DNA of 64,000 bases, taken from assembly GCA_958298945.1 (NCBI GenBank), contig OY282606.1:55565920-55629919 (forward strand), read 5' to 3'. The notes under the pieces were generated by a model. That model made no database searches and had not been told where the DNA came from. It saw nothing but the letters and a program-made list of their open reading frames with translations. Positions 9,750-21,710 of this stretch are shown piece by piece (within the stretch, counting starts at the first letter, position 1; each line of letters opens with the position of its first letter). This DNA is from Atherix ibis (lineage: Eukaryota > Arthropoda > Insecta > Diptera > Athericidae). The position numbers and the translations under genes were made by a program.

Positions 9750-11060
9750 CGTAGATAAAGAGAAAGATTCTTTATATTTGAATTTAATTTGTTTCTTCTT
9801 TAAGATCAATTTAAGATTAGTTATGATTAAAGTCAATTGTAACTGAATTTTAAGGGGAAATTATATACACGTATAAGTTGATATAAGGTAAGTACAGAAA
9901 AAAAATCTATTATATATTAGGAATTATTCTATACCATTTCGGTTACTTATTTTTTTTATAGTTAATTAGGATTTTTATATGTTTTTCAAATAATAAGTAA
10001 GTTTCATTTTAGTCAAAAAATTATTATTATTTCTTATTAATGTTAATATTATTTAGTGAATATCTCATAGAATATAATAAAACACGTTTTTAGTTTTTTT
10101 TTCTTAGATTAGGATTTTTCTTATAAGCAAAAATGTATATTTCCTTGCTTTAAAAGCTTAGAATTTAATTTAAAAAAAGAAATCTTATTTTTATTTAATT
10201 ATACTTTACGAAAATTAGAATACAAAATGCGTGACTTTACGGAATACTTAAAATGGCAGTCTTTGACCAAAAGCTACTCTCTATTTTATATAATAAATTA
10301 ATTAAGTTTGCTGATATAGAAATACCTCCTAATAATTAACTTTTACTTAATAACAAATACATAATTACTAATATTATCACCAATATAACAATTTATTCAG
10401 AATTGTAGAAGAGTAAGTCTTTTGCAACTCTGTCCACTGTTTTGATGAATAATTTTTAAAAACTTTCAAAATAGAACACAACACTGTTGATTTGTATTAG
10501 AAATATAATATTTTAAATTCTATTTTTATTATAAATACAATTACATATATTCTGTAACAAGCTAATTTATATCACAAATTAATTTATAATAAAGTAAAGC
10601 AATAAACTGGGAGTAAACATAGTACTTTTGGGAAGGGTATGAAATTGTTGGTAACGAAAAATACACATACCCTGAGCAAAAAGAATATTTTTATGACGAT
10701 TTATTACGCTATTACGAATATAAAAGAAATCATCAATAATTTTACGGAGAATCTTGGATTGAGTAAGAATTGGAACTTATGGTAGAATTTCAAAGCTCAG
10801 TTCCATATGTCCAAAAGGGTTTTATAATTGCGTTCAATAATAAAAGTTTATTATTTATTATTAGTTTTGAATAATTGTGTAGTATTTAGTATAAGTCTGT
10901 CGGTTTTTTTTCTTTAGTAAAAGTTCAAAGTAACGCTTTTTAGTATATTGCTAAATCATGTTTTCCTTAACGCATGAGGGGGAATATTACTTTTGGCAAA
11001 GAGTGAAAGTTATGTGGGCACTCTTCTGTTAATTTACATTCAGTTTTATTTCGTAGGCTG
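9750..11060. other. AT-rich stretch without recognised gene
   Basis: Downstream of the receptor gene I see only AT-rich DNA with short chance open frames. Confidence 0.6.
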
Positions 11061-11063
11061 GGA

Positions 11064-11285
11064 TTAGAGATTGAAATTGTAAATTATTAAAAGATATGTC
11101 ATGATTTGTTGGGTAGTAAATATAGCCATATCATCTGAAAAAGTCGTAAAATCAAATGGGGTATTATGGGTAAAAATATTATGTAAAATAGGACCAAAGA
11201 TACTTATGGTATTTCCCCTGTAAAACTTGGAGACGATGTTGGAAGAGATGCAATACCTTAACAAAAGCATAAGAATATTCCTGGG
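11064..11285 (-). mobile_element. LINE reverse-transcriptase relic (motifs B-C)
   Basis: On the minus strand YRGNTISIFGPILHNIFTHN resembles the GVPQGSxLGPILYNIF block of Jockey-type reverse transcriptases, followed by TTFSDDMAIFTT, a variant of the catalytic F/YADD motif with Ser for Ala. No flanking RT domains are recoverable. Confidence 0.6.
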
Positions 11286-11342
11286 GAATATTCTTTCCTA
11301 TCAAAAGAGGATGCAGCATAACAATCAACATGATGGTATTGT

Positions 11343-11410
11343 TAGACTGTGAAGTGTTTAAACCAGTAGCCAAATTTTTTTGGCTACTGATCTAAACACT
11401 TCACAGTCTA
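11343..11410. repeat. Long hairpin (32-bp arms, 4-base loop)
   Basis: TAGACTGTGAAGTGTTTA starts the left arm (11343-11374); the right arm is 11379-11410. Two mismatches. Confidence 0.85.
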
Positions 11411-11617
11411 TAGCGTGATGTTGAGCAAATTATTTACTAACTGTTTGACAAATACTTCTCCTTTTTCTTCAGTGAAAATGGAAAATTTAATATTCAGTGT
11501 TAAACTTTTTAATATTTAAAGGGCTTGGATTAATTCCAAGGTACTAAAGCTTGATATAGAATATTTCTAAACTTTTTGTTATTAATTAAAATAATATATT
11601 TATTTAAATGTGTGCCT

Positions 11618-11652
11618 CGTGATCTAAAGAATGACAAGTTCTTTAGATCACG
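11618..11652. repeat. Short perfect hairpin (14-bp arms)
   Basis: CGTGATCTAAAGAA at 11618-11631 is repeated in inverse at 11639-11652 with a 7-base loop. Confidence 0.7.
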
Positions 11653-12079
11653 TTTATTTTAACAATCGGTTTATAAAATTAATTATATAACTTTTCTGAA
11701 ATTTGTTTTTAGGATTTTCATATTTTATATACGAATTAATTTATTCATTTTCAATTTTTTCCACGAATAAGTAAGTAAGCACATACGGTGGCGGTCATAT
11801 ATTTAGAAACGATAATTTTTTTTAAAGAATTGGTTATATATCCTGAAAAAACGTACGGACAGTTTAAAAATTTGGGAATTTAGTACAAATATATCCTGTG
11901 TTGAGGAAGAAAATAATTTTATTTAATTAACTTTTTATTTAAAATATTAAGTAACAAAATAGGTAAAATAAGTTCGTATTGGCTGGTTTTATAATTAGAA
12001 ACCAATAAAATAAATCACATTTTCCTTTGGTAATATCACATCAAAAATAAAAAAAATTAAAAAAAATCCTTTTTGGTGA

Positions 12080-13686
12080 TCAGTATTTGGTGTGGTGCAA
12101 TGGTCAAGGTGACCGACTCACACTCGGTAGGTGGCGGGTTCGATTCCCGCTGCCGCCATCTCGGCATTGGTGCCGGGGTGAAAGGCCTGACTACAAGCCT
12201 TATATATGTAGTCCGTAGGGTCCCCCAACGTCACTGGAGGTTGCTTCGCTGGTATGATAAGCCGCAAGCTATAAAAACCACCTTATCAAGAAACAGCACA
12301 AGAAGAATCAACCGGACCGTACCTCAGACAAGAACTCATTTGGCTTTCATCGTACTCAGGGCAAAAACCGTACCTCAGGCAAAAACCCAAGACCGTACCT
12401 CAGGCAAAAACCCAAAGGCAGAAGAAGATGGAAGAGAGTTCACGAAAGCATCCGGACCGTACCTCAAGACCGTACCTCAGGCAGGAGCCCAGGGCAGAGG
12501 CAGACGGAGGAGAGTTAACGGAGTTTTCTGGTGCCGCTATGTGCTCCATAGGAGCGACTGTGTTCTCATGACTATGTGTGTATAAAAAATGCATGGATGT
12601 GTTAAAAAAATTGTACAAATGTAGAAAATGAAAACCTGTCAAATAAATAATAATATAATAATTTGGTTGGGTATCCTTTATTTTTTATGACCGCCGCACA
12701 ACGTTTTGGCATACTGGCTACTAAGTCCTGGCAAACCTTAATATTTATTTTGCTCCAAATATCTTCAATATTTTGAAGCAGGTGTCCTTGATTTTTCGAA
12801 GTCCTGCTCCTCAATCCTTTTTGAACATGTGCCCATAAGTTCTCAATAGGATTGAGGTCAGGACTCTGCGCTGGTCAGTCTAATACATTAATTTTATTCT
12901 CCGTAAACCAACACTTCACTAACCGTGAAGTGTGTTTAGGATCATTATCCTGTTGAAAAATATAGGAGACAGGCATATTATCGTCACAATATGGTTCCAT
13001 TATATTTTCCAATATTTTCTTGTACCCGTGTTGGTCCATTCGTCCATCGATTTTGAATAGCGGACCAACCCCACGCCAGGAAAATGCACCCCAAACCATT
13101 ATATTACCACCACCGTGTTTGATTGTTTTAATGGTATATCTTGGGTCCAATTCTTTATTTTTCGGACGTCTAACGTAGACCTCACCATCGGACCCGATTA
13201 AATTAAATTTTGACTCGTCACTCCACAGGACTTTTCGCCAGAATTGCAGCGGTTTATTTAAGTGCTCTTTTGCAAAAGCTTACCTGCGCTTTATGTTTCT
13301 CTTTGAAACGCTTGGTTTTTTGCAAGCAATGCACCCACGCAGTCCTGCTTCGTTCAGCCTACGTCGAATTGTCCTTTCTGACAATACTTGCTGTAAATCG
13401 TTCGATATGTTACAGCCGTATTTATTTCCTTAGAGGTTAGAAAAGTGTTTTCTTTGCTCATTCTGGTAATAACCCTGTCCTTTCTTTGTGTCGTTTTTCG
13501 CGGTCTGCTCCGACGCACCCTGTTTTCATAACTTCCGGTTTCAGAGTATGTTTTAACTGCATTAAAAATCATCTTTTTGCAACACTTCAGATCCGCAGCA
13601 ATAGTTTCCATTGATAATTTATCCTCGCGATATTTCTTAACAATTACCCGTCGAATTTCTGGTGTACAGCTCTTTTTTTCCCCCAT
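12080..13686 (-). pseudogene. Tc1-like transposase, broken
   Basis: Starts MGEKKSCTPEIRRVIVKKYR at 13686 with an N-terminal helix-turn-helix (TIAADLKCCKKMIFNAV), then a basic linker (RRSRPRKTTQRKD). After a frameshift near 13360 it continues as WSDESKFNLIGSDGEVYVRR, GGGNIMVWGAFSWRGVGPLF, YIFQQDNDPKHTSRL and SPDLNPIENLWAHV, so all D,D34E residues remain. One Trp codon before the third motif is TGA. The C-terminus KNKGYPTK is separated from its last residues and stop (Tyr-TGA, 12080-12085) by the SINE. It cuts and pastes DNA at TA sites when intact; here it is dead. Confidence 0.88.
12092..12660 (+). mobile_element. tRNA-headed SINE, 569 bp
   Basis: The head has a pol III A box (TGGTGCAATGG, 12093-12103) and a perfect B box (GGTTCGATTCC, 12137-12147) 44 bases apart, as in a tRNA. 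The body carries five CCGTACCTCA units between about 12317 and 12480. The tail is AATAATAATATAATA. The 7-bp direct repeat ATTTGGT at 12085-12091 and 12661-12667 is a good target-site duplication, because removing one copy and the SINE restores the transposase C-terminus with its stop codon. The longest open frame inside it is not a gene. Confidence 0.85.
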
Positions 13687-13988
13687 AGTACTGTCACATA
13701 ATATTGTTTTAAAGCACTACTAATAAATGCAATCATTTAAAATTATACTTACTTTCAAAATTAATTTCAACTGCGAATTTCAAATGGTTAAACGCATGAT
13801 GCCAAATAAAAAACCGTTTGAATTCTATTTTGAGAACAAAAATCAAGAATAAATAAAAATGAACGGTACTTATTTGTCTACAATACAATTGTAATCAAAG
13901 CAAATACAAATAAGTAAAACTGAATTTTGACTCGGTTCTAAGTATAAGTCCGTTACTGTATATTTGCATAAATTGTAATCGACTATGC

Positions 13989-14032
13989 ATGTATATCAAA
14001 TATGTAGTGTATATTTGATATATATACATTAA
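13989..14032. repeat. AT-rich imperfect hairpin
   Basis: ATGTATATCAAATAT is followed, after GTAGTGT, by ATATTTGATATATATACAT. Low-complexity sequence, so this could arise by chance. Confidence 0.4.
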
Positions 14033-14639
14033 ATGTATATCATTTTAATGTAGTGTATATTTTTTTAATAAATTTATATTTTTTTTTGATGTAATAATTT
14101 CCTTTTTTGAGGTGGCCGTTTAAAAAATTCATTCAACCATATAAATGCAATATTGTTATGATATCAATTCACAGTAAAGTTAACCACAAACAAAATTAGA
14201 ATTTTCCAATAATGAAATCCGATTATGCATATAAGAGTGTGCATATATATGAGCGGATGAACTATTTCATTTGAAATTGCATTTTAGTAAAATGTTTCCA
14301 TAGAATCATCTCATATAAATATTGGTACCGATATAATAAAACCATCAAAATAAGGTAATTTTATAAATTTACACATCAGTTATTCTGTGTTAAGTGATTA
14401 ACTTTTTGTTAGTTACAAGAAATTAATATGGAATGACTAGATTGGAAAGTAAAAAATAAAAATGGTCTTTGAAGCAATTCAACTTTCGTAAAAATTCATC
14501 CGTACACGAAAATGTTGAAGCGGTGTTTTTGATGTGTTTTATTTTATAACAAAACAACTAAAACAAAACTTTCCTTTACACATTAGATTTGCAAAAAATT
14601 ATATTTAATGCACATGTATATCATAATAAATTAGGCTAA

Positions 14640-15660
14640 GGGTATCTCTGGGCAAGTCTAAGGTATCTTTCAAAATTATTGAAGAAGCTGTTTCGGCATT
14701 CCGTAGTAGAATACTCAATCTCTTTAATAATATATTGGAGGCCTCAATGCTACCAAATATTTGGAAAGTTGCCCTTCTGGTGCCTAAATCAAAATGATAA
14801 CTCTCTCGACCTTCGGCTAACAGTTTCAAACCAATTTCACTTTTGCGTCCCATATTCAAGATTCTGGAAACAATACTTGTAAAGGTAGGGAGATATTGAC
14901 TATGCTTCTGGATCTACAGCACGCCACATACAATTGTTACAAGTGTAGATTACGTAGTGTGGTTATGTTCCCGGACTTAGAAAGCGTAAACGATAGTATC
15001 TGTCCGCACTGGATGATATCACAATTGACTCAGTGAAAAGTCGGCTCAGCCACCTTAAAACGGTTGCGATCTGGTAGAACCTTCACGGCTAAGGCGAATG
15101 GCTATTTTTGTAAAAACTCATGACAGAAAATGGTGTTTCACAAGGTTTTCTGCTATCCAGTACTGTTTCCACTCTGTGTCTTATGTCTTGGCGAACCCGC
15201 GTACCTGAGCTGGCTTAGCGGTGCCTAGGAATTTACAAGATTCCTTACCGTAGCTCAATGAGCGGAGTACAAACCGATGTACTCTTAAAACGTAAATTGG
15301 TACCACGGGAATCGGGGACTTCATAGTGGAATACACTATGCCCGATTGAGGTGAGGCACCATTTGGCAGCTACGTGGTGGTTGTGGTTAATACCCATGTC
15401 GCGGGTACGGTCTTTGGATCACAGGTGGGAGGTAACTGGCAAATGTAGCAATGCATTGCACTTATCTCGGGCACTGTTACTGCTAATGACAGTAGAGGTT
15501 AAGATAGTCCTCGCCACCAGCAGGTGGAGAGTCAGCTTGTAACTGACTCTACCTGTTAACTACCAGTAATGGTGGTGCGTTGATTGAGCGTATCTCGATT
15601 CCTATAGTCGTAGGCGACTCGTGGTCCTATGCGCGAGCAACTAAACCACGTTAAATAATA
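14640..15660 (+). mobile_element. R1-like LINE relic: RT fragment joined to 3'UTR
   Basis: At 14680-14880 the plus strand reads NLFNNILEASMLPNIWKVAL LVPKSK, a stop and then FKPISLLRPIFKILETIL: the reverse-transcriptase block with WKxAxLVxxxK followed by RPISLLxxxxKILE. From about 15150 to 15490 the sequence (GGCTTAGCGGTGCCTAGGAA, GGTACCACGGGAATCGGGG, TTATCTCGGGC) matches the region after an R1-like LINE C-terminus at 54.7-56.5 kb, so I read it as the 3'UTR of the same family. The central part of the element is missing. The GC content is well above the surroundings. Confidence 0.6.
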
Positions 15661-15929
15661 AACTATAACTGTGTCTTATGGTCTCTCCCCAGAAACTCAT
15701 TTTCTCTACACGGATAACCGCTTCATTTTTGAGATTAAAGTGCATTGATATCTCACCGCGTGAAAAGCACTTTACACACCCGTGAGGTACCAAACGTTTT
15801 AAAAATATTGAAAATTCTTTAGTGCAAGTGTTGAAGAATCTCTATATCGTGTCTTCATGCTTGCAGAAATGCATAGATTCACATATGGATCGACCCTCCC
15901 CCATCTGACACAGCCCATTCAAATGTTGG

Positions 15930-16150
15930 ATATCACCAAATAGAATATGGAATCTGCAGATTAACAAAAATGCCAAATCAACTCCATTTTTAACATTGTA
16001 AAGATTTTGGTTAGTAATAAATTTAAGATAAGACAAAGTGAGATAATCAGATTTACTATAAATTTCAGAACGTTAGTAGCAAGGTAAAGCAGCGGATAAT
16101 TACTATATTCTACTAGCTTGTAGGGCTCATTGGACTTCTCCGATGGTCTC
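15930..16150 (+). mobile_element. LINE RT thumb fragment
   Basis: WNLQINKN then, after a shift, INSIFNIVKILVSNKFKIRQ. This is the same segment as WNLEIQHTIDRINSVFNMVN at 59.8 kb, where it follows the RT palm of an RNase H-bearing LINE. Confidence 0.55.
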
Positions 16151-16479
16151 TATCCATATTCTCATTAACGTCATATATAAAAACATTTCTTCTACAAAAT
16201 ATCCCCTTCAGAATCTTCTAAAACAAATCTCTTTCACAGCCTACTCTAAAAAAAATGTATCGTCTATTTCTCTATTAATCTCCGAATTATAAATATAGTC
16301 CTCTATTAATCATCCACAATTCCAATAAGATCATGATTTTCTCGGAAAACAACTTCGTCCGTTACATTTTCCATGGAACGCTCGAGCAGTTGGAACGTGT
16401 TTTTGACCGGTTATCGATTTCTGCCTTTTCCGGGTTGCCATTTTCCATTATTAGCTCGGTCATTTCAGTTAACTAGTAT

Positions 16480-17110
16480 AATGTGTTTGTCGGCCACAGC
16501 AATTGGATATCAAAGCACAGGTTAGTACATCGGTGTAGGTTAAAAACAATATCTTTCATTGTTCTTTTTAACACTTACATCATTTCCCTATCCAAATCAC
16601 TTTTCCCAAATGAACATTTTCTATATGTAGATAATGTTTTTGTACTGGCGGCTAGATCACCCTTCCAAGATATCATAATACAGATCGGCGGTATCAGTGC
16701 TAAAGTAAACGCTTGCAGCGAAGTCATCTCTAGGACAAATCCGTCATGTTACCACGACTACAAGTAATGCAAATGCAACATGACTATCTCTTCTCTAAGC
16801 CCCGTGTCCTTTCACGCCGTAGATTCCATGAAACTCCTGGGTATTTCCATTACCCGCGGAGGAAGATGGAATTTATAGATAAAAAGCATAGAATCAATGC
16901 TATCCACAGGTTGGTTAAGGTAGTTAGTGAAAGGTCAGACAGAAAGAAGCTATTAGAGTAACTAACGCCCTTCTAGACTGAACGTTACTCTATTCCCTCA
17001 CTTTATGTGTCAAAATGGTAATAGCAGCATTTAAGCGTGTTGGATCAGTTCTTAACCGTTGATCAGGTTAGCCAGTGGATGTCATCGGACTTTCCTGGTG
17101 GACTTAATTC
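16480..17110 (+). mobile_element. LINE RT palm/thumb relic
   Basis: At 16560-16770 the frame reads FIVLFNTYIISLSKSLFPNE HFLYVDNVFVLAARSPFQDI, where YVDN stands in the place of the catalytic YADD. About 16820-16875 gives KLLGISITRGGRWNL, the start of the thumb, shared with 59.75 kb. Stops and shifts make it inactive. Confidence 0.65.
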
Positions 17111-17549
17111 TAATCGAAACTGATTAAAATCCCTTTTTTCTGTATCTTCATGAAGCCCGAATCAGAATTATTTATAATAATTTTTGCTTCGATAATTGTC
17201 CTTTCCATAATTTAGTCAAAACTAATACAATTACCCCCAACTGGGAAAGTAAAATCATCCGTCTTTCCGCTAATAATTTTAAAATTAGAAATAGAATCTT
17301 ACACTATAACCGTCAGCTTCCAAACTGGAATATCTACATCCATTAATATGTTTAAGAAGGCTTTTACTGACCCGTTTACCTACAGCTAACTTTTTTTTCG
17401 AACAGTTAGACGGACTTAAAAAATGACGACCGACCTTAATACACCTCAATACAAATGGCGACCGACCTTAATACATGTTATTGAGGTCAACGGAACCTAA
17501 ATCCTTAATCTGCATTGTGAAGTCTTACCGTATGGGGTAGCTCCGTATT

Positions 17550-17990
17550 ATGGGGACCTGTGGACTGTAAAGGCGGCTGTTGATATTTTTGTTGGATATA
17601 TTAGTCTACACAGTATCATCATCTTTACTGCTACCCAAGTAGCATCGCCCTCAACACTATTAGCGACTCATTAATCTCAATGAGATCAGATAAAGCTTAC
17701 TCAACAAGAGAAGTGTCGAGTTGCGTTGGATGCCGGGTCATGTGGGAATCATGGGAAATGAACGTGCTGATCAGAAATTCTCCGGTGTACTGTGCTGATA
17801 GCTATCCCTAATGGAATGAGTGAGGACTCTTATGAGGTCGGACCGTCCATAATTAACAAGTTTGTTATAAAGAAGTCCTTTAAAAACTCGGAATATGAGC
17901 TCTTACTGTCAGATCGAATACTGTAAACTCTTGGATACTCTACCATGACAACGTCCACCGTCGCACAACTATCTTCATCAACAAACTTTT
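17550..17990 (+). mobile_element. LINE RNase H fragment
   Basis: About 17715-17790 reads VELRWMPGHVGIMGNERADQ, a near-consensus end of the LINE RNase H domain (WxPxHxGIxGNExAD). Upstream, the SDSLISMRS region near 17665 is the TDSLSAL block. It is probably the continuation of the RT relic at 16.5-17.1 kb. Confidence 0.75.
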
Positions 17991-17994
17991 ATCT

Positions 17995-19070
17995 AAAAAG
18001 GAATTACTATGGATCCCCTGCCAGCCACCCTATTTACTTTATTTAAGTAATAAATATTCGTACTTGACTTTATTTTATTACTTAAACTTTAAATATTATC
18101 TTGTGTACTGTCGATAATATTCAAATCAGTGTAGCCAAGAAGTTTAAACCAATTCCAGTTGCAGCCTTCCAGTACTGCTACAAAGAGTGAAAAAATCGCC
18201 ACAACTGGTAATTTGACTCAAAATTCACAATACAAAAGTTTTCATCGTCCGCTTTGAACTGAAATTGTTAAAAGCTAAGAACAGTCATTTTTGCTAACAT
18301 TTCATCTTCTTTATATTTAACTAACTTCTACTACGCATTGTTAATGTATAATTTAATTAACACATATTTTAGTAGACTAACAAAATAGGAAAAACATTCA
18401 ACGTACTTGAAATAAGAAATACCACCTTTTCATTGGTTAGAAAAATACCAGAAGTTTTCTATTAAAATAGGCTTCTATATTTATGAATGATAAAATGGGA
18501 ACAGAATTTTTTTATTCCACAGTAATTAGATACGAAAACGTAAGAGTACATACATACGTGTATATACGTGTATGGTATGCATATAGAACTGTTGATTTGT
18601 TTTCAGCGATTTCCTGTTTCTAAATGCGTAGTTCATCCTTTAAGTTGATTTTGAGTTTTTTAGTATATGCGTGCATCCTGTACAGTAACTTCATACATAC
18701 ATATTTCTACTTCAGTTCATTTATTTGTTTAGATTTAAGTTGTCTAATCCCCTTCCTTGGAGAATTTAACACTAAGAGGATTATGTCTATAAGTAAAAAT
18801 CTGTCCATCTAGCATGATTTCTCTTTTGTTTTGTAGGTGCAAAGATAAAATTTACCTAAACCTCATCATATAATTACCAGATAAGCATTCTGCTGTTTGT
18901 TTTCTGGGCAGAGCTTATTACTTAGCTTCTTGCTACTCTACGACTTACGACTTTACATTCGCTATTTTCTGAATCTTTTGTTTTTTACGTTCGCTATTTT
19001 CCGAATCTTTTATTTTTCAGTTTACCTCCTATTTTTCCCCCACCTAGTAAAATATTTCAATTTTTTTCGA
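17995..19070. other. AT-rich stretch without recognised gene
   Basis: No supportable feature except TACGTGTA repeats at 18555-18572. Confidence 0.5.
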
Positions 19071-19330
19071 TAGAATTTGGACGATCTACTAAAATATTTC
19101 AAATTAAAGAATCGATAGAATTTGGACATTAAAAACACTGTTAATCGAATCAATTCCATTTTAAACATGATAAGGATTTTGGTTGGCAGTAAATGTAAAG
19201 TCGGTTAAACTAGGTAAGGCAGCAGTTAGCCGTTTTATAAGACTGGCTAATGGGGCATAGCGAACTTCACCGTAGGACTCACAAATTATCGAAGCTGATT
19301 GTAGGCCTATTTCTCAATACGTTCTAACAT
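19070..19330 (+). mobile_element. LINE thumb-region fragment
   Basis: The sequence around 19140-19270 (ATCGAATCAATTCCATTTTA, then GATAAGGATTTTGGTTGGCA and GCTAATGGGGCATAGCG) parallels 15960-16140 and 59835-60040, the thumb region of the RNase H-bearing LINE. Confidence 0.5.
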
Positions 19331-19779
19331 CTCCAACTAATTTATTGTCTATCCATAAACTTTTGTTCCGCTGACTATCCTCTCCATAACCTCTTAAAAA
19401 ATATAATAACTAGCTCTCTATACAAAAAAATTTCATTTAATCCTTTTATTAATGAGCTTAGGAGACATTCGTCCACTATTATTATAAATTTTCAAACTTC
19501 CTTCTTTCATCTTGACTGAAAACCATATCGTCAGTATAAAGGAAAAAGTTCGAAAATTTGTAAAAATAGTGGAGGAATCATCGCTTCCTATTCATAAAAA
19601 TATATTACAAAATTATCAGCTGTCTTCTCTACTTCTCTATAACATTTAGGATCATTTTTTGAGAAGGTTAAATACTCAAGGTGGTGATTTCTTAGTTTAC
19701 GGAAATACATTGGGTGTTTATAAAAAAATTACTCGATCAATAAGTCAATGAGATATCAAATGGAAGCTACAAAAATTAT

Positions 19780-20440
19780 AATATATATACTCCTTTGATA
19801 GGTATTCATTTTTTGTTAGTATAATTTATTGGTACTGTATGACCAATTTGAATATTGAGAAGTTTCCTGTTTCGAAAATACGGACTGATTGTTGAGTAGA
19901 CAGGGTTTCCAATGTTAAGCCAATATATTGAAAGAAATTTTCTGCTGTTGGCTCAGTCTATTTATCTACAAATAGTAAGTTATATTAAGTGTTATTTTAT
20001 TAGGAAATGATCAAAGTTGTTATTTAAATGAGTATAGGATAGTTGAAAGCTACCAGTGCTAAATTATCGGCCCACACAGGATTCCAACAAGATTGTGAAC
20101 CCACTGAAATTCGACGTTCCTATAGTTGAACAAATAGCGACGTTGTTATTGAACACTAAATTATTGAGAGCTGGGACGCAGTTAGTTGACTTGTGAATAT
20201 TGTTACTGACTGGGTAACTGATCGCACTTGCATCTGACGTCCTAATGACCCTTAGCTCCTTAATTTTACTGCATAATCTACCGTGAATATTGCTATCAAG
20301 CTAGATTACTGCAAAATATCCTTTATGATCATCAACAGCCGCATCCGTGGATACTAGTACCGAATTATCAAGTCCGTCCAAGAGTCTAGGAAGAATTTCC
20401 TATCCTGTACCTAATGGTTTCCAAAAGCAGAATGGACGAG
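19780..20440 (-). mobile_element. LINE RNase H plus C-terminus relic, inverted
   Basis: On the minus strand, from about 20395, the frame reads DGLDNSVLVSTDAAVDDHKG YFAV, the first strands of RNase H with the catalytic TD motif. About 19905-19850 then reads NPVYSTISPYFRNRKLLNIQ IGHT, the same C-terminal block as at 289-360. This is the same LINE family in opposite orientation. Confidence 0.6.
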
Positions 20441-20449
20441 AAAGGGTGG

Positions 20450-21630
20450 ATGAATTTCTTTTCAAATAAGATATCATTAACCAAATGGGAGATACTTTTT
20501 TTCTTTAATATAAAGGTGGCAAACATAATTTATTTTACAAGATTCTAAAGATAATACTTGGGGATGTAAAGGATATTGTAATCACGGCTAATGTAAAAGT
20601 ATCTCTTACATATTGCATATATATAATGATAGGTTTGGAAAAAATAAATATAGTGATAGGTTTAGGGAAATAGTCAGGAAGAGACGCATCTCTAGCTTTC
20701 TCCCATGTCAGTCATTGATCCTTTTTTCCTTTTTTTTTGCGTGGGTTTCTAATTGTTCGTGAATTTTTTTATTTTGTATATTTCTTTCTTTATTATATAT
20801 TTTATGTACAATATAATATTCCTCTCACATGTTTAACAGTTAAATTGATAATAAACACATTTTTATTGATGACTATAGTGGGACTATATTGATAAATAAA
20901 AATTTATATGACATAAATTATATAAGAAAAGTTAGAAAAATTCTTGATTTACAAAAAGAAGCATGTCAAATTGTCTATATTTGCTAAGTTGATAAAAGTG
21001 TGCTGATTTACATTTCAGTATACATTTTGCACTAAAATATTGATTTTAATAGTAAATAATAAGAACTAATATGAGTAAACATAAAATTTTGTTTTAAATA
21101 TTTGTTAAGGAAATTTCAATATTTGTATCTTTTGAACTAAATCGACGGGATTGTTATCTTATTCTCGGGCCTGATTACGATTTCATTCTGCCTTACTATA
21201 CACGTATATATAAATTCACCCTTCGATCAAATTCACTTACGAACCAATATTTGTATTTACATAAAAGCATGTGTACAATCATCATATTTACCTGTATTAC
21301 CCTTTAATGATCCTTATTTCATATTGGTAAAGTAAATTGCAATTCACATTTAACAAATTTGTATCAAGTATATAGTATTCGGAAATAAATTTATTTACCA
21401 ATACGATATGACAACAATTTCTAAATCGGCTTGTGGGCAAGGTATGCAATTTTCTTTATTTTAGATTCTTATGTTCGCAAGATAATAAGCTATTCATGAT
21501 GTCATGCAATATTTTATAACCTCGTATTCAAATATTTTCAAAAAATTGGCGAATAAAAAAGAACAAATTAGAAATATCATTGAAAATATTATGACATGTT
21601 GTGAATTAACCATTTTTAGTACATCTTATA
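20450..21630. other. AT-rich stretch without recognised gene
   Basis: Nothing I can support. Confidence 0.5.
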
Positions 21631-21633
21631 CAG

Positions 21634-21710
21634 CATCTATCAATTATCAGAAGCAATAATTTCACTATTTTTAAGAAAGTGAAATTATTGCTTCTGATAA
21701 TTGATAGATG
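21634..21710. repeat. Perfect long hairpin (32-bp arms, 13-base loop)
   Basis: CATCTATCAATTATCAGAAG begins the left arm (21634-21665); 21679-21710 is its exact reverse complement. No mismatches, so the structure is young or maintained. Confidence 0.9.

Larger units (their letters stand above)
11786..13958 (-). mobile_element. Tc1-like DNA transposon with nested SINE
   Basis: Flanked by TA at 11784-11785 and 13959-13960. The ends are imperfect inverted repeats: CGGTGGCGGTCATATATTTA on the left against CAGTAACGGACTTATACTTA read inward from the right, agreeing further to GAAxCGA. The element is 2173 bp, or about 1.6 kb after removing the SINE at 12092-12660, the normal Tc1 size. The transposase gene runs on the minus strand. 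Confidence 0.85.

Noticed and set aside
12090..12160. Possible tRNA gene
   Set aside because: A and B boxes are good, but no full cloverleaf with paired acceptor stem is visible and the sequence continues into a SINE body with a target duplication.
12073..12585. Open frame of 170 codons on the plus strand
   Set aside because: It lies almost wholly inside the SINE, begins in its tRNA-like head and is made of the repeated CCGTACCTCA units; no protein-family features.
21634..21710. Calling the hairpin a microRNA gene
   Set aside because: A perfect 32-bp stem is not typical of an animal pre-miRNA, and nothing in the sequence shows expression.
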